Position numbers and translations under genes: made by a program
Notes under the pieces: model-generated
What the model was told of the DNA's origin: nothing
The model's database searches: none
What the model saw: the letters and a program-made list of their open reading frames with translations, nothing else
Part shown: positions 1-7,524 of the stretch, piece by piece
How the letters are laid out: each line of letters starts with the position of its first letter
How positions within the stretch are numbered: position 1 is the stretch's first letter
DNA from: Bauldia sp.
GTDB lineage: Bacteria > Pseudomonadota > Alphaproteobacteria > Rhizobiales > Kaistiaceae
DNA: 64,000 nucleotides
Reading direction: 5' to 3'
NCBI GenBank assembly: GCA_026126065.1
Contig: JAHCJY010000002.1
Span: 186,001 to 250,000, forward strand

Positions 1-1
1 C

Positions 2-1219
2 CTCGATTTCGAGGTGCAAGAGCTATTCACCCCAGCCGCACCGATCAATGAAGCCGACTTGTTTGCGGGGCGCATTGAACAAATCCGTAGACTTATTGAA
101 GCAGTGTCAGAGCGCGGAAGGCACGCCATTCTCTTTGGCGAGCGCGGCGTAGGTAAGACATCACTTGCGAACACGTTTCACATGATTATAAAACGGGCCG
201 TCAATCGACAGGTCTACCCAATACGCAAGCCAGCCGGCCCGACTGACACATTCTCCTCGCTGTGGCGCCGCGTGTTTGCAGATATACAGACTCAGGCGGT
301 AGTTGAGGGCACGGCGACAACTGTTAGCGTAAGCGAGTTATACAATAGGGATATCACGCCGGACGATGTCGTTCGCGAGATGCAGAGTATTTCGCTGAAC
401 AGCGTTCCACTCATCATCTTCGATGAGTTCGATAAGCTTGCTGAGCCGGACTCAAAGCGGCTCATGTCTCACACTATTAAGGAACTATCGGACAACGGCG
501 CGAACGCAACAATCTTGATCGTCGGCGTTGCCGAGGACGTGGACCGCCTAATCGAAGGTCATGCATCTGTCGAGCGGAACATCACAGAGATCAAGATGCC
601 CCGCATGTCGACCGAGGAGCTAAACCAGATTCTAGATAAACGCCTACCGCGTTTAGGAATGCGGCTGAAACCAGACGCGCGGTGGAAGATCGTGACCCTG
701 TCGCGCGGGCTTCCGACCTACGTACACTCACTCGGAAGAGATTCGGCCCGCAATGCAATCGCCGCACGTCGGCTTACCGTAAACGAGGAGGACGTAGACA
801 ACGCAATCCGTGAGCTTGTGCGCACGTCGGATCAGTCCACTACGAATGCGTTTCACAAGGCCACGCATAGCAACAAGAAGAACGCATTGTACCGTCATGT
901 TCTCACCGCCGCCGCCCTCGCCAAGACCGATGACGAAGGGCGGTTCGTAGCCGTCGATGTGGTCGAGCCGCTCTCGCGGGTGTTGGGCCGTCGCGTCGCC
1001 ATTGCGAACTTTCACGCGCACCTGAACGGATTTTGTGATCTCGAACGGGGAGGCATTCTTGAAAAGAAGGGGACCACCCAGGCTTTCCGCTATCGTTTCC
1101 GCGAACCGAAGATGCAGCCGTTTGTGATTATGCGCGGGATTGCGGACGGCATGCTTTCGCCTGACGCGATGGCTATTCTGTCGGCTCCCGAACAGCCCCG
1201 GCTTTCCAACGACTTTTAG
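2..1219 (+). CDS. Orc1/Cdc6-like AAA ATPase (probably 5'-truncated by window edge)
   Basis: P-loop ATPase of the Orc1/Cdc6-like group of prokaryotic ATP-binding proteins. Numbering from the GTG at 14, Walker A is GERGVGKTS (residues 42-50) and Walker B is LIIFDEFDKL (about 132-141). The N-terminus has the FTPAAP...LFAGR segment common in this group, and the last ~100 residues look like a winged-helix tail. The frame is open to the window edge (codons for L-D-F-E precede the GTG), so the true start is probably upstream. Codon third positions are clearly less GC-biased than in genes to the right, which suggests transfer. The family is known beside mobile and defence genes, but no partner is visible here. 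The ATPase assignment is firm; the cellular role is unknown. Confidence 0.8.
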   Translation, partial: LDFEVQELFTPAAPINEADLFAGRIEQIRRLIEAVSERGRHAILFGERGVGKTSLANTFHMIIKRAVNRQVYPIRKPAGPTDTFSSLWRRVFADIQTQAVVEGTATTVSVSELYNRDITPDDVVREMQSISLNSVPLIIFDEFDKLAEPDSKRLMSHTIKELSDNGANATILIVGVAEDVDRLIEGHASVERNITEIKMPRMSTEELNQILDKRLPRLGMRLKPDARWKIVTLSRGLPTYVHSLGRDSARNAIAARRLTVNEEDVDNAIRELVRTSDQSTTNAFHKATHSNKKNALYRHVLTAAALAKTDDEGRFVAVDVVEPLSRVLGRRVAIANFHAHLNGFCDLERGGILEKKGTTQAFRYRFREPKMQPFVIMRGIADGMLSPDAMAILSAPEQPRLSNDF

Positions 1220-1427
1220 CAGCCTTCTTCGCGATCTCTATTCGTCGCTTGGACGTGAGGTTGGCGGCGCGGGCTTGTCCACCCTTCCGGCCCAACGCCT
1301 GAGCAGCTTTGTCCTTGCCGTCGTCTACCGCCTCTTCGGGCTCCTCGCCCGTTGCGATCCTAGCGACCCTTATCGCCGCGCCGATAACGTCGGCTGGCCT
1401 CTTCTCGCCGCGTGGCCCTTTGGGCAT
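1173..1427 (-). CDS. Conserved small basic protein of the MPKG...GEKRPADVIG type
   Basis: 84-residue Lys/Arg/Ala-rich protein. It begins MPKGPRGEKRPADVIG, then has an acidic stretch (GEEPEEAVDDGKD), then ALGRKGGQARAANL and a tail rich in RR/KK (RRIEIAKKAAKSRW). I recognise this pattern from small uncharacterised proteins common in Rhizobiales and other Proteobacteria; nucleic-acid binding is suggested only by composition. Its 3' end overlaps the 3' end of the convergent ATPase gene by 47 nt, and its 5' end overlaps the zinc-finger-like gene upstream by 68 nt. A GAGG sequence lies about 10 nt before the ATG. Function unknown. Confidence 0.7.
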   Translation of the reverse strand: MPKGPRGEKRPADVIGAAIRVARIATGEEPEEAVDDGKDKAAQALGRKGGQARAANLTSKRRIEIAKKAAKSRWKAGAVREPTE

Positions 1428-1575
1428 GTGGTGTAACCTCTCCCGATCCTATGCAGCGGGGACAGACAGAATGTCCCTTCCCCGCACAGCGGTCGCATCT
1501 GGCGTCAGTCCAGTAGCCACGACAAGCCTCGCAATCGAGACTGCCGAAACCGTCGCAGCGCCAGCATGTGGCCAT
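1360..1575 (-). CDS. Small protein with four CxxC-type zinc motifs (DnaJ central-domain-like)
   Basis: 71-residue protein whose first ~48 residues carry four cysteine pairs: CWRCDGFG, CEACRGYW, CDRCAGKG and CPRCIGSG. Three match the CxxCxGxG repeat of the DnaJ cysteine-rich domain, which binds two zinc ions; there is no J domain or substrate-binding domain. The remaining ~20 residues are Arg-rich and are encoded where the gene overlaps the downstream small gene by 68 nt. The ordered cysteine repeats make a chance frame unlikely. The ribosome binding site is weak, so the start is less certain. Possibly a stand-alone zinc-binding chaperone-like peptide; role unknown. Confidence 0.6.
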   Translation of the reverse strand: MATCWRCDGFGSLDCEACRGYWTDARCDRCAGKGHSVCPRCIGSGEVTPHAQRATRREEASRRYRRGDKGR

Positions 1576-1701
1576 GCTTGCCGCTAAGCATATGGGACTC
1601 CGCAGGCAAGCCGCTAGAGGCTGTCAACCGGCTCTAAATTCAAACTGAGACACGACCCGTATTGCTTCGATTCGATGGCCAAGGGCGTTCGCGGGCGGGC
1701 C

Positions 1702-1828
1702 GTGCCAAGGGAACAAGAGGTTCCGGGTTCCGCTTCGCGGCCCCGGAACGACGGATGATTCTCAATTGATCCCCCGTCGTCCCGGCCGGAGCGAAAGCGG
1801 AGAGCCAGGACCCTTTGCTTTCGGGGCA
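1702..1828. repeat. Inverted pair of ~53-bp dispersed repeats (copy 1)
   Basis: Fills most of the 1576-1890 gap, which holds no convincing gene. Two related units of about 53 bp face away from each other. The unit at 1702-1754 is the reverse complement of a sequence beginning CCGTCGTTCCGG, and the unit at 1774-1828 begins CCGTCGTCCCGG. Both end in a variant of TTGTTCCCGGGGCAC, and a 19-bp spacer separates them. The same units recur at 13043-13181 in the opposite arrangement. They resemble the palindromic intergenic elements abundant in Rhizobiales genomes. The pair can form a long hairpin. Confidence 0.7.
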
Positions 1829-1890
1829 CGGCCGCTGGACGGGCACGCATCGGCACAACCCGCGGGGAACTGGGCGAACGCGAGGCGACC

Positions 1891-2661
1891 CTACCCCGGG
1901 TCGGACGCAAACGCCTCCGCGAGGGCTTCCTCGGGCACCGTGGGATCGACCGCCGGGCCGTGCTCGACGACGCGTCCGTGCTCGAGCGTTATGACGCGGT
2001 CCATCTGGCCGGCGAGCGCGTGGTTGTGCGTGGCGATCAGCGCGGCAAGGCCCGAGGCGCGGACGAGCTGGGTGAGCGCGGCGAAGACGTGCGACGCGGT
2101 GCCCGGATCGAGATTGCCCGTTGGCTCGTCGGCGAGGAGGACGCGCGGACCGTTCGCGACGGCGCGGGCGATCGCGACGCGTTGCTGCTCGCCGCCCGAC
2201 AGCTCGGCCGGACGGTGCGACGCGCGCTCGCCGACGCGGAGATAGTTGAGGAGCTCCATCGCGCGCACCTGCGCCTCGCGCTGCGCGATGCCGCGGATGA
2301 GCTGCGGGATGACGACGTTCTCGACCGCGCTGAACTCGGGCAGCAGGTGGTGGAACTGGTAGACGAAGCCGATCTGGGTCCGCCGCACCGCCGTCCGCTC
2401 GGCCTCGCTCAGCGTGCCGGCGGCGCGGCCGTTGATGAACACCTCACCGCCGTCGGGGCGCTCGAGGAGTCCGGCGAGGTGGAGGAGGGTCGACTTGCCT
2501 GCGCCGGACGGCGCGATGAGCGCCACCGTCTCGCCCGGATAGAGATTGAGGTCCGCGCCGGTGAGGACGCTGAGGCGTCCCTCCTTGCCCTGGCGATAGT
2601 GCCGCTCGACGGCGGCAAGGCGCAGGACCGGCTGGCGCGTCTGGGCGAGCGGGGCCGTCAT
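1891..2661 (-). CDS. lolD: Lipoprotein-releasing ABC transporter ATPase LolD
   Basis: ATPase of the LolCDE complex, which extracts lipoproteins from the inner membrane for transfer to LolA. The 256 residues from MTAPLA show Walker A (APSGAGKST), a Q-loop ([11 protein letters not shown]), the signature [14 protein letters not shown], Walker B ([12 protein letters not shown]) and the switch His in ATHN. The [10 protein letters not shown] segment is typical of LolD. The ATG at 2661 overlaps the upstream permease stop as ATGA, indicating translational coupling. A longer in-frame extension exists upstream but would lie inside lolC. Confidence 0.92.
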   Translation of the reverse strand: MTAPLAQTRQPVLRLAAVERHYRQGKEGRLSVLTGADLNLYPGETVALIAPSGAGKSTLLHLAGLLERPDGGEVFINGRAAGTLSEAERTAVRRTQIGFVYQFHHLLPEFSAVENVVIPQLIRGIAQREAQVRAMELLNYLRVGERASHRPAELSGGEQQRVAIARAVANGPRVLLADEPTGNLDPGTASHVFAALTQLVRASGLAALIATHNHALAGQMDRVITLEHGRVVEHGPAVDPTVPEEALAEAFASDPG

Positions 2662-3998
2662 TCGTAGCGCAGCGCCTCGACCGGGTCGACGCGCGCCGCG
2701 CGCCACGATGGATAGAGCGTGGCGAGGAAGCACAGGATGAGCGCCACGGCCACCACGATGATCGTCTCCTTCGGATCCATGTCGGAGGGCAGCGTGCTCA
2801 GGAAATAGTACTCGGGCGAGAAGATGTTGGTGCCCGTGAGGTTGGCGAAGAAGCTCCGGATCCCCTCGGCATTGAACGACAGGAGCATGCCGAGGATGAG
2901 GCCGATGAAGGTACCGACCGTGCCGATCATGGCACCGGTGATGAAGAATATTCGCATGATCGAGCCGCGCGTCGCGCCCACGGTGCGAAGGATGGCGATG
3001 TTCCGGCCCTTCTCCTTCACCAGCATCGTGAGGCCCGAGATGATGTTCAGCACCGCCACGAGGATGATGAGCATCAGGATGAAGAACATCACGTTGCGCT
3101 CGACCGCGAGCGCGGAGAAGAACGAGCTGTTGCGCTGCCGCCAGTCGACCAGGAATCCCTGCCGGTCCATCGCCGCCTCGACGAGCGGCCGGACCGCGCC
3201 GACAGCGTCCGGATCGTCCGTGTAGATCTCGATCGCCGACGCCGCTCCCGGCGCGCGCGAGCCGTCCTCGAGGAAGCCGCCGGCCATGTTGAAGTAGATC
3301 TGCGCCTCCGCGAACGGCATGAACACGAAGGTCGAATCATACTCGGCCATACCGATCTCGAAGATCGCGATGATCGGGTAGGTTTTCACGCGCGGCGCAA
3401 CGCCGAACGGCGTGGCGTCGCCGTCGGGCGTGGTGAGCGTGATCCCGTCGCCAAGCCGAAGCCCGAGATTGGCCGCCAGCCGCGAGCCGACGGCAACGCC
3501 CTCGGCCGCGTCGAAGGCGGTGAACGACCCGGCGGTGACGCTGGCTTCGAGACCCGGAATGACCGACAGGTCGGCCTCGCGCACGCCGCGGACCAGCGCA
3601 CCGACGCCGCGATTGGCCGGGCTGCTCGCAAGCGCCTGGCCGTCGATGATCGGCAACGCGCCAACGACGCCCGTGACCGCCCGTATCCGCTCCGTGACCG
3701 CATCGTAGTCATTGAGCGGCGTGTCGATCGGCTGGACGACGATGTGGCCGTTGATGCCGAGGATCTTGCTGATGAGTTCGGCCCTGAACCCGTTCATCAC
3801 CGAGAGCACGGTGATGAGCGTCGCAACGCCCAGCGCAATGCCAATCAGCGAGATGACCGAGATGACTGAGATGAAGGTCTCGCGCCGCCGCGCACGGAGG
3901 TAGCGGAACGCGACCATCCACTCGAAGCGCGAGAACGGCCCCGCGCCCCGCGGTTCGGCCGGCGTGGCGGCCGCCCCCGTGTCGGCTACCGCGGCCAC
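2658..3998 (-). CDS. lolC: Lipoprotein-releasing ABC transporter permease LolC/E
   Basis: 446-residue inner-membrane permease. A first transmembrane segment follows [23 protein letters not shown] (around residues 25-70), a periplasmic domain of about 200 residues comes next, and three C-terminal membrane helices carry the FtsX-like coupling region ([25 protein letters not shown]). A single LolC/E-type gene before lolD suggests a homodimeric permease, as in many alphaproteobacteria. Translation starts at a GTG two bases after the proS stop, so proS, lolC and lolD form one operon. Confidence 0.92.
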   Translation of the reverse strand: MAAVADTGAAATPAEPRGAGPFSRFEWMVAFRYLRARRRETFISVISVISLIGIALGVATLITVLSVMNGFRAELISKILGINGHIVVQPIDTPLNDYDAVTERIRAVTGVVGALPIIDGQALASSPANRGVGALVRGVREADLSVIPGLEASVTAGSFTAFDAAEGVAVGSRLAANLGLRLGDGITLTTPDGDATPFGVAPRVKTYPIIAIFEIGMAEYDSTFVFMPFAEAQIYFNMAGGFLEDGSRAPGAASAIEIYTDDPDAVGAVRPLVEAAMDRQGFLVDWRQRNSSFFSALAVERNVMFFILMLIILVAVLNIISGLTMLVKEKGRNIAILRTVGATRGSIMRIFFITGAMIGTVGTFIGLILGMLLSFNAEGIRSFFANLTGTNIFSPEYYFLSTLPSDMDPKETIIVVAVALILCFLATLYPSWRAARVDPVEALRYE

Positions 3999-4000
3999 GC

Positions 4001-5320
4001 TCAGGCCGCCAGGAGCCGCGTGACGGCCTCGTCCGGAGTCATCACCTCGCGGCGGCCCGTGGCGCGGTGCTTGATCTCGACCTCATGGCGCGCCAGGCCC
4101 TTGGGGCCGACGATGAGCTGCCACGGCAAACCGATCAGATCCATCTTCGCGAACTTCGCCCCGGCCGATGCTTCCACATCGTCGAGAAGCACGGAGATTC
4201 CGGCTTTGCTGAGGCGTTCGTAGAGGGTCAGCGCCGCAGCATCCGTGGTCGGGTCGCCCGGCTTGAGGTTGATGAGGCCGACGCGGAACGGCGCGACGCT
4301 CTCGGGCCAGATGATGCCGGCGTCGTCGTGCGCCGCCTCGATGATGGCGCCGACGAGCCGCGACACGCCGATGCCGTAGGAGCCCATCTGCACGACGGTG
4401 TCCTTGCCGTCGGGACCGGTGACGCTGGCGCCCATGGCCTGCGAGTACTTCGTGCCGAAGTGGAAGATGTGCCCGACCTCAATGCCGCGGGCCGACATGC
4501 GGTCTTCTTCGGGGAGCGCCGCGAAGGCGGCCGCGTCATGCTTCTCCTCGGTGGCCGCGTAGGGCTTTGTCCAGGCGGAGACGATCGGCGACAGGTCGCC
4601 GTAGAAATCCGTGTCTTTCGGCGGGATCGGCAGGTTGAGGATCGCGCGGTCGCAGAATACCGCGCTCTCGCCGGTATCGGCGAGGATGATGAACTCGTGG
4701 CTCATGTCGCCGCCGATCGGACCCGAATCGGCGCGCATCGGAATGGCGCGAAGCCCGAGCCGGTCGAACGTCCTGAGATACGCCACGAACATCCGGTTGT
4801 AAGCGGCTCGCGACGCTTCGAAATCGAGGTCGAACGAGTATGCGTCCTTCATCAGGAATTCGCGGCCGCGCATCACGCCGAAGCGCGGCCGGACCTCGTC
4901 GCGGAACTTCCACTGGATGTTGTAGAGGTTGAGCGGCAGGTCGCGGTACGACTTCACGAAGCTGCGGAAGATGTCCGTGACCACCTCTTCCGCGGTCGGG
5001 CCGAACAGCATCTTCCGCTCGTGCCGGTCCTCGATGCGGAGCATTTCCTTGCCGTAGTCGTCGTAGCGGCCACTCTCGCGCCACAGGTCGGCCGGCTGCA
5101 TCGTCGGCATCAGGATTTCGAGCGCGCCGGCGCGGTTCTGCTCCTCGCGGACGATGTCGCCGATTCGATCCAGAACGCGAAGGCCGAGCGGCAGCCAGGA
5201 ATAGATGCCCGCGGCCTGCTGGCGGATCATGCCCGCACGCAGCATCAGCCGGTGCGAGACGATCTCCGCCTCCTTCGGCGTTTCACGAAGCACGGGAAGG
5301 AAATATCGCGACAGGCGCAT
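4001..5320 (-). CDS. proS: Prolyl-tRNA synthetase, compact alphaproteobacterial type
   Basis: Class II aminoacyl-tRNA synthetase that charges tRNA-Pro. The 439-residue protein from MRLSRYFLP includes class II motif 2 ([31 protein letters not shown]), motif 3 ([15 protein letters not shown]) and the C-terminal anticodon-binding domain. It lacks the ~180-residue editing insertion between motifs 2 and 3 found in bacterial-type ProRS, which is normal for alphaproteobacteria. The ATG at 5320 begins the conserved N-terminus; a much longer in-frame extension upstream is not conserved in character. First gene of proS-lolC-lolD. Confidence 0.95.
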   Translation of the reverse strand: MRLSRYFLPVLRETPKEAEIVSHRLMLRAGMIRQQAAGIYSWLPLGLRVLDRIGDIVREEQNRAGALEILMPTMQPADLWRESGRYDDYGKEMLRIEDRHERKMLFGPTAEEVVTDIFRSFVKSYRDLPLNLYNIQWKFRDEVRPRFGVMRGREFLMKDAYSFDLDFEASRAAYNRMFVAYLRTFDRLGLRAIPMRADSGPIGGDMSHEFIILADTGESAVFCDRAILNLPIPPKDTDFYGDLSPIVSAWTKPYAATEEKHDAAAFAALPEEDRMSARGIEVGHIFHFGTKYSQAMGASVTGPDGKDTVVQMGSYGIGVSRLVGAIIEAAHDDAGIIWPESVAPFRVGLINLKPGDPTTDAAALTLYERLSKAGISVLLDDVEASAGAKFAKMDLIGLPWQLIVGPKGLARHEVEIKHRATGRREVMTPDEAVTRLLAA

Positions 5321-5513
5321 GGGCTCGATTCGGGAATGGCTGCGGGGACCGGGCGCAGTCAAATCACCGCGACGGCGGAAGAGCAAGGCGACTGCTGCCG
5401 GCTCCGGCGAACCCGGCCGCAACCCGTCAAGATGCGCCGTTGGCGCATGCCTCCGCCATGCCCGCCAATGTGGCGTGAAGTGCAAAAAATTATGGCGGGA
5501 GGCGCGTAAATTG

Positions 5514-5542
5514 ATGACAGGCTGGATTCGTCTGGTTATTGT
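5514..5542 (+). promoter_or_regulatory. Candidate promoter for the 5549-5755 RNA
   Basis: ATGACA (5514-5519), a 17-nt spacer and TATTGT (5537-5542) form a plausible housekeeping promoter on the plus strand. It points at a region that ends in a strong terminator but holds no protein gene. Predicted start is near 5549. Confidence 0.4.
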
Positions 5543-5548
5543 GCGGGC

Positions 5549-5755
5549 TCCTCGTAGAAGGAGCCGCGGCGCCAGGCCGCAGGGGAGAAAGATAATCGCG
5601 GTCTGAGTCTTGGGAGGAAGCCCTTCTGGCGCGGTGAGGACTGCTGCCAGCCGGAGCGAGGGTGGACGGCCATCAAGAGCCGCTACACGAACTTCGGCGC
5701 GAAGGGCTAGGACGCGAAGACTTTGAGCAAGGCCTCCGGGCCTTGCTTTTGTTTT
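5549..5755 (+). ncRNA. Probable stand-alone structured RNA, family unrecognised
   Basis: The 470-nt gap 5321-5790 has no credible protein gene but contains a plus-strand promoter-like sequence followed about 200 nt later by a textbook Rho-independent terminator. Inside are strong local stems: GGCTCCT/AGGAGCC near 5550-5570 and GCGGC/GCCGC just after. The frame that reads through 5590-5690 has no start codon. I see no tmRNA tag, no RNase P signature (GAGGAAAGTCC) and no SRP loop (GGAAGGAAGCAG). Size fits a 6S-like or trans-acting sRNA, but I cannot assign a family. The left part of the gap (5321-5510) holds the proS upstream region. Confidence 0.45.
5727..5755 (+). terminator. Rho-independent terminator
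   Basis: Perfect 8-bp stem GCAAGGCC / GGCCTTGC with a TCCG loop, followed by TTTTGTTTT. The T-tract is on the plus strand, while both flanking protein genes are on the minus strand, so it must end a separate plus-strand transcript. Confidence 0.8.
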
Positions 5756-5790
5756 GTGGGGTCGGATTCCCGGCGCGGCCGCCGAATGGA

Positions 5791-6399
5791 TCAGAATTCG
5801 TCCCGCCCGGCGACCAGCGCCCGCACGGCAACGACGGCCCGATCGACGGCCTCCTTCCGCGTCGTGAACGCCCCTTCCCCGAACAGCACCGCGTGGCCAT
5901 GGGCCAGCGCCATGATCCCAAGAGCAAAATCCGCGGCGGCACGCTCGGCAACAAGCGACCGCGCCGGGCTCACGAACGCCAGAGCGATCGGGTCGGCCGC
6001 TTCCACGAGGTCCGGGTAACGTTCCTTGCGGCTGGTTGCCGTTATCAGCGCCTCGAACAGCGGCCGGTCCTCCGCCGCGAAATCGATGTAGGCGACAACG
6101 AGGCTCGCAAGCGTCCGGGCCGGCGCTTCGCGCCCGGCTGCCGCCTTGTCGAGGCGCTCGACGAGCCGTTTGGCGGCAACCACGCCCACCGCGGCGAGGA
6201 GCGCGTCGCGATCGGCGAAGTGGCGATAGGGTGCACTTCCGGCGACGCCGACCCGCCTGCTCGCCTCCGCAAGCGTGAACCCGCGGACGCCGCGCTCCCC
6301 GATGAGCTCCACCGCAGCGCCTATGAGGGCGGAGCGAAGATCGCCGTGGTGATACCGGCCCTTTCGGGCAGGCGCAGCTTCGACGGCTGGCTTGGACAT
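5791..6399 (-). CDS. TetR-family repressor
   Basis: 202-residue regulator starting [26 protein letters not shown]. The HTH lies at about residues 20-65 ([32 protein letters not shown]), in the form typical of TetR proteins with a WHG-type C-terminal domain. The C-terminus shows [21 protein letters not shown]. The ATG at 6399 is preferred to an upstream GTG at 6438. It is the second gene of an operon with the SDR gene 57 nt upstream and probably represses it through the operator at 7304-7326. Ligand unknown. Confidence 0.85.
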   Translation of the reverse strand: MSKPAVEAAPARKGRYHHGDLRSALIGAAVELIGERGVRGFTLAEASRRVGVAGSAPYRHFADRDALLAAVGVVAAKRLVERLDKAAAGREAPARTLASLVVAYIDFAAEDRPLFEALITATSRKERYPDLVEAADPIALAFVSPARSLVAERAAADFALGIMALAHGHAVLFGEGAFTTRKEAVDRAVVAVRALVAGRDEF

Positions 6400-6456
6400 C
6401 TCGAGAGCTCGGGCGCAGCGATTCGTCCCTGATAACACGCAAGGGACCGAAGCCGC

Positions 6457-7278
6457 CTACTCCGCCCGGATGATGCGCCCGGAAAGGCGATCCCATTGCC
6501 GATCGGTGAGGAGACGGCGCACCCGCGCCAGCATTCGCGTGCTGAGATTGTTGTAGCGGGTACGCGGACGGCGGGCCGCGACGGCGGCACAGATGATCTC
6601 GGCGATCACCTCTGGCGCCACGGCGGCGCGGCTGTCGCCAGCGCCGGCGAGCAGCGCGTGGAGATTCTGGTTGAACAGATCATACGGCCCCCGCTCACCT
6701 TGCTGGATCGTCGCCGTGCTCACTTCCTGGAAGCGCGTGCGGACGCCGAACGGCTCCACGACGACCACGCGGATGCCGAACCGGCGCACCTCCGCCCGCA
6801 GCGCATCCGAGAACGACTCGAGGGCGAACTTGCTCATGTGATAGGCGCCGCCGCCGAGGAACGTCACCAGCCCGCCGACCGAGCTGACATTGACGATCGT
6901 CCCGCGCCGTTGCGCACGCATGCCCGGAATGACGAGCTGGCTCAGCCGGACAGCGCCGAACACGTTGGTCTCGAACTGACGGCGAAGCGCCTCGATCGAC
7001 ACCTCTTCCATCGGTCCGAGCTCGGCATAGCCGGCATTGTTGACGAGCGCCCCAACAGAACCATGGACGGCCTCGACCGCCGCGACCGCCGCAACGCGCG
7101 ACGGTTCGTCTGTGACGTCGAGTTCGATCGTCCGGCATCCGGCCGCCCGGAGATCGGCGATATCGGAGAGGCGTCGCGCCGAGGCCCAGGTCGGCACGCC
7201 AGCCGCCGCAAAGCGGAGCGCTGTCGCCCGGCCGATGCCGGTGGAGCAGCCGGTGATCAGAACCGCGTTCGATGCCAT
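6457..7278 (-). CDS. Short-chain dehydrogenase/reductase
   Basis: 273-residue classical SDR. It has the cofactor motif TGCSTGIG (9-16), NNAG (80-83), catalytic Ser near 132 and YHMSK (Tyr146, Lys150). An Ala follows at the cofactor-specificity region (ASARR), consistent with NADP preference, though this is inference. The substrate is unknown; the layout resembles oxidoreductases of ketones or steroids. First gene of an SDR-tetR operon with a clear promoter and operator upstream, so expression is probably induced by a small molecule bound by the downstream TetR. Confidence 0.88.
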   Translation of the reverse strand: MASNAVLITGCSTGIGRATALRFAAAGVPTWASARRLSDIADLRAAGCRTIELDVTDEPSRVAAVAAVEAVHGSVGALVNNAGYAELGPMEEVSIEALRRQFETNVFGAVRLSQLVIPGMRAQRRGTIVNVSSVGGLVTFLGGGAYHMSKFALESFSDALRAEVRRFGIRVVVVEPFGVRTRFQEVSTATIQQGERGPYDLFNQNLHALLAGAGDSRAAVAPEVIAEIICAAVAARRPRTRYNNLSTRMLARVRRLLTDRQWDRLSGRIIRAE

Positions 7279-7303
7279 GCGTCACTCGCTGATGTGTATG
7301 CTG

Positions 7304-7326
7304 TTCACATTGTGAATACACTTCAC
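7304..7326. promoter_or_regulatory. Three-box TetR operator
   Basis: Three evenly alternating half-sites: TTCAC (7304-7308), GTGAA (7312-7316) and TTCAC (7322-7326). Adjacent boxes form two overlapping perfect inverted repeats with 3-nt and 5-nt spacers. The array covers the -10 element of the SDR promoter, so bound repressor would block polymerase. The downstream TetR gene is the obvious candidate. Confidence 0.65.
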
Positions 7327-7341
7327 ATCGCATGCCGTCAA
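7313..7341 (-). promoter_or_regulatory. Promoter of the SDR-tetR operon
   Basis: On the minus strand, TTGACG (7341-7336), a 17-nt spacer and TATTCA (7318-7313). Predicted start near 7306 gives a leader of about 28 nt before the SDR ATG. The -10 lies within the inverted repeats of the operator. Confidence 0.65.
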
Positions 7342-7429
7342 TCGATGGCTGGGAGCAGTTGCCGGCCGCGCGAGGACGAGCGGGCGGCGAGGGTCCGTTC
7401 CAAATTGCCTCGGCGGTAATCTGACTTTC

Positions 7430-7463
7430 TTGAGCCTCCCCCTTGCGCAAGGGGGAGGCTCAA
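7430..7463. repeat. Perfect 34-bp palindrome
   Basis: Two 17-nt perfect complementary arms centred on TTGCGCAA, the outer part reading TTGAGCCTCCCCC. It lies between the divergent-side upstream region of the SDR gene and the end of the epoxide hydrolase gene. No T-tract follows on either strand, so it is not a standard terminator. It may be a dispersed palindromic element. The rest of 7279-7524 holds only the SDR promoter. Confidence 0.6.
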
Positions 7464-7524
7464 ACGCCAATTGAGTCCCGAGCCAAGCAGAAGCTCTCCG
7501 CGGCGCGCCCTCGATCAGCTTCGC

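Noticed and set aside
5549..5755. tmRNA, RNase P RNA or SRP RNA identity for the structured RNA
   Set aside because: No degradation-tag frame ending in Ala-Ala, no GAGGAAAGTCC and no SRP tetraloop motif were found, so no known name was assigned.
5321..6496. Long N-terminal extension of the proS frame
   Set aside because: The first 390 codons upstream of 5320 are Arg/Ala/Pro-rich, cover the candidate RNA and the tetR gene on the same strand, and are absent from the ProRS family.
7430..7463. Bidirectional terminator at the 34-bp palindrome
   Set aside because: No T-run follows the stem on either strand.
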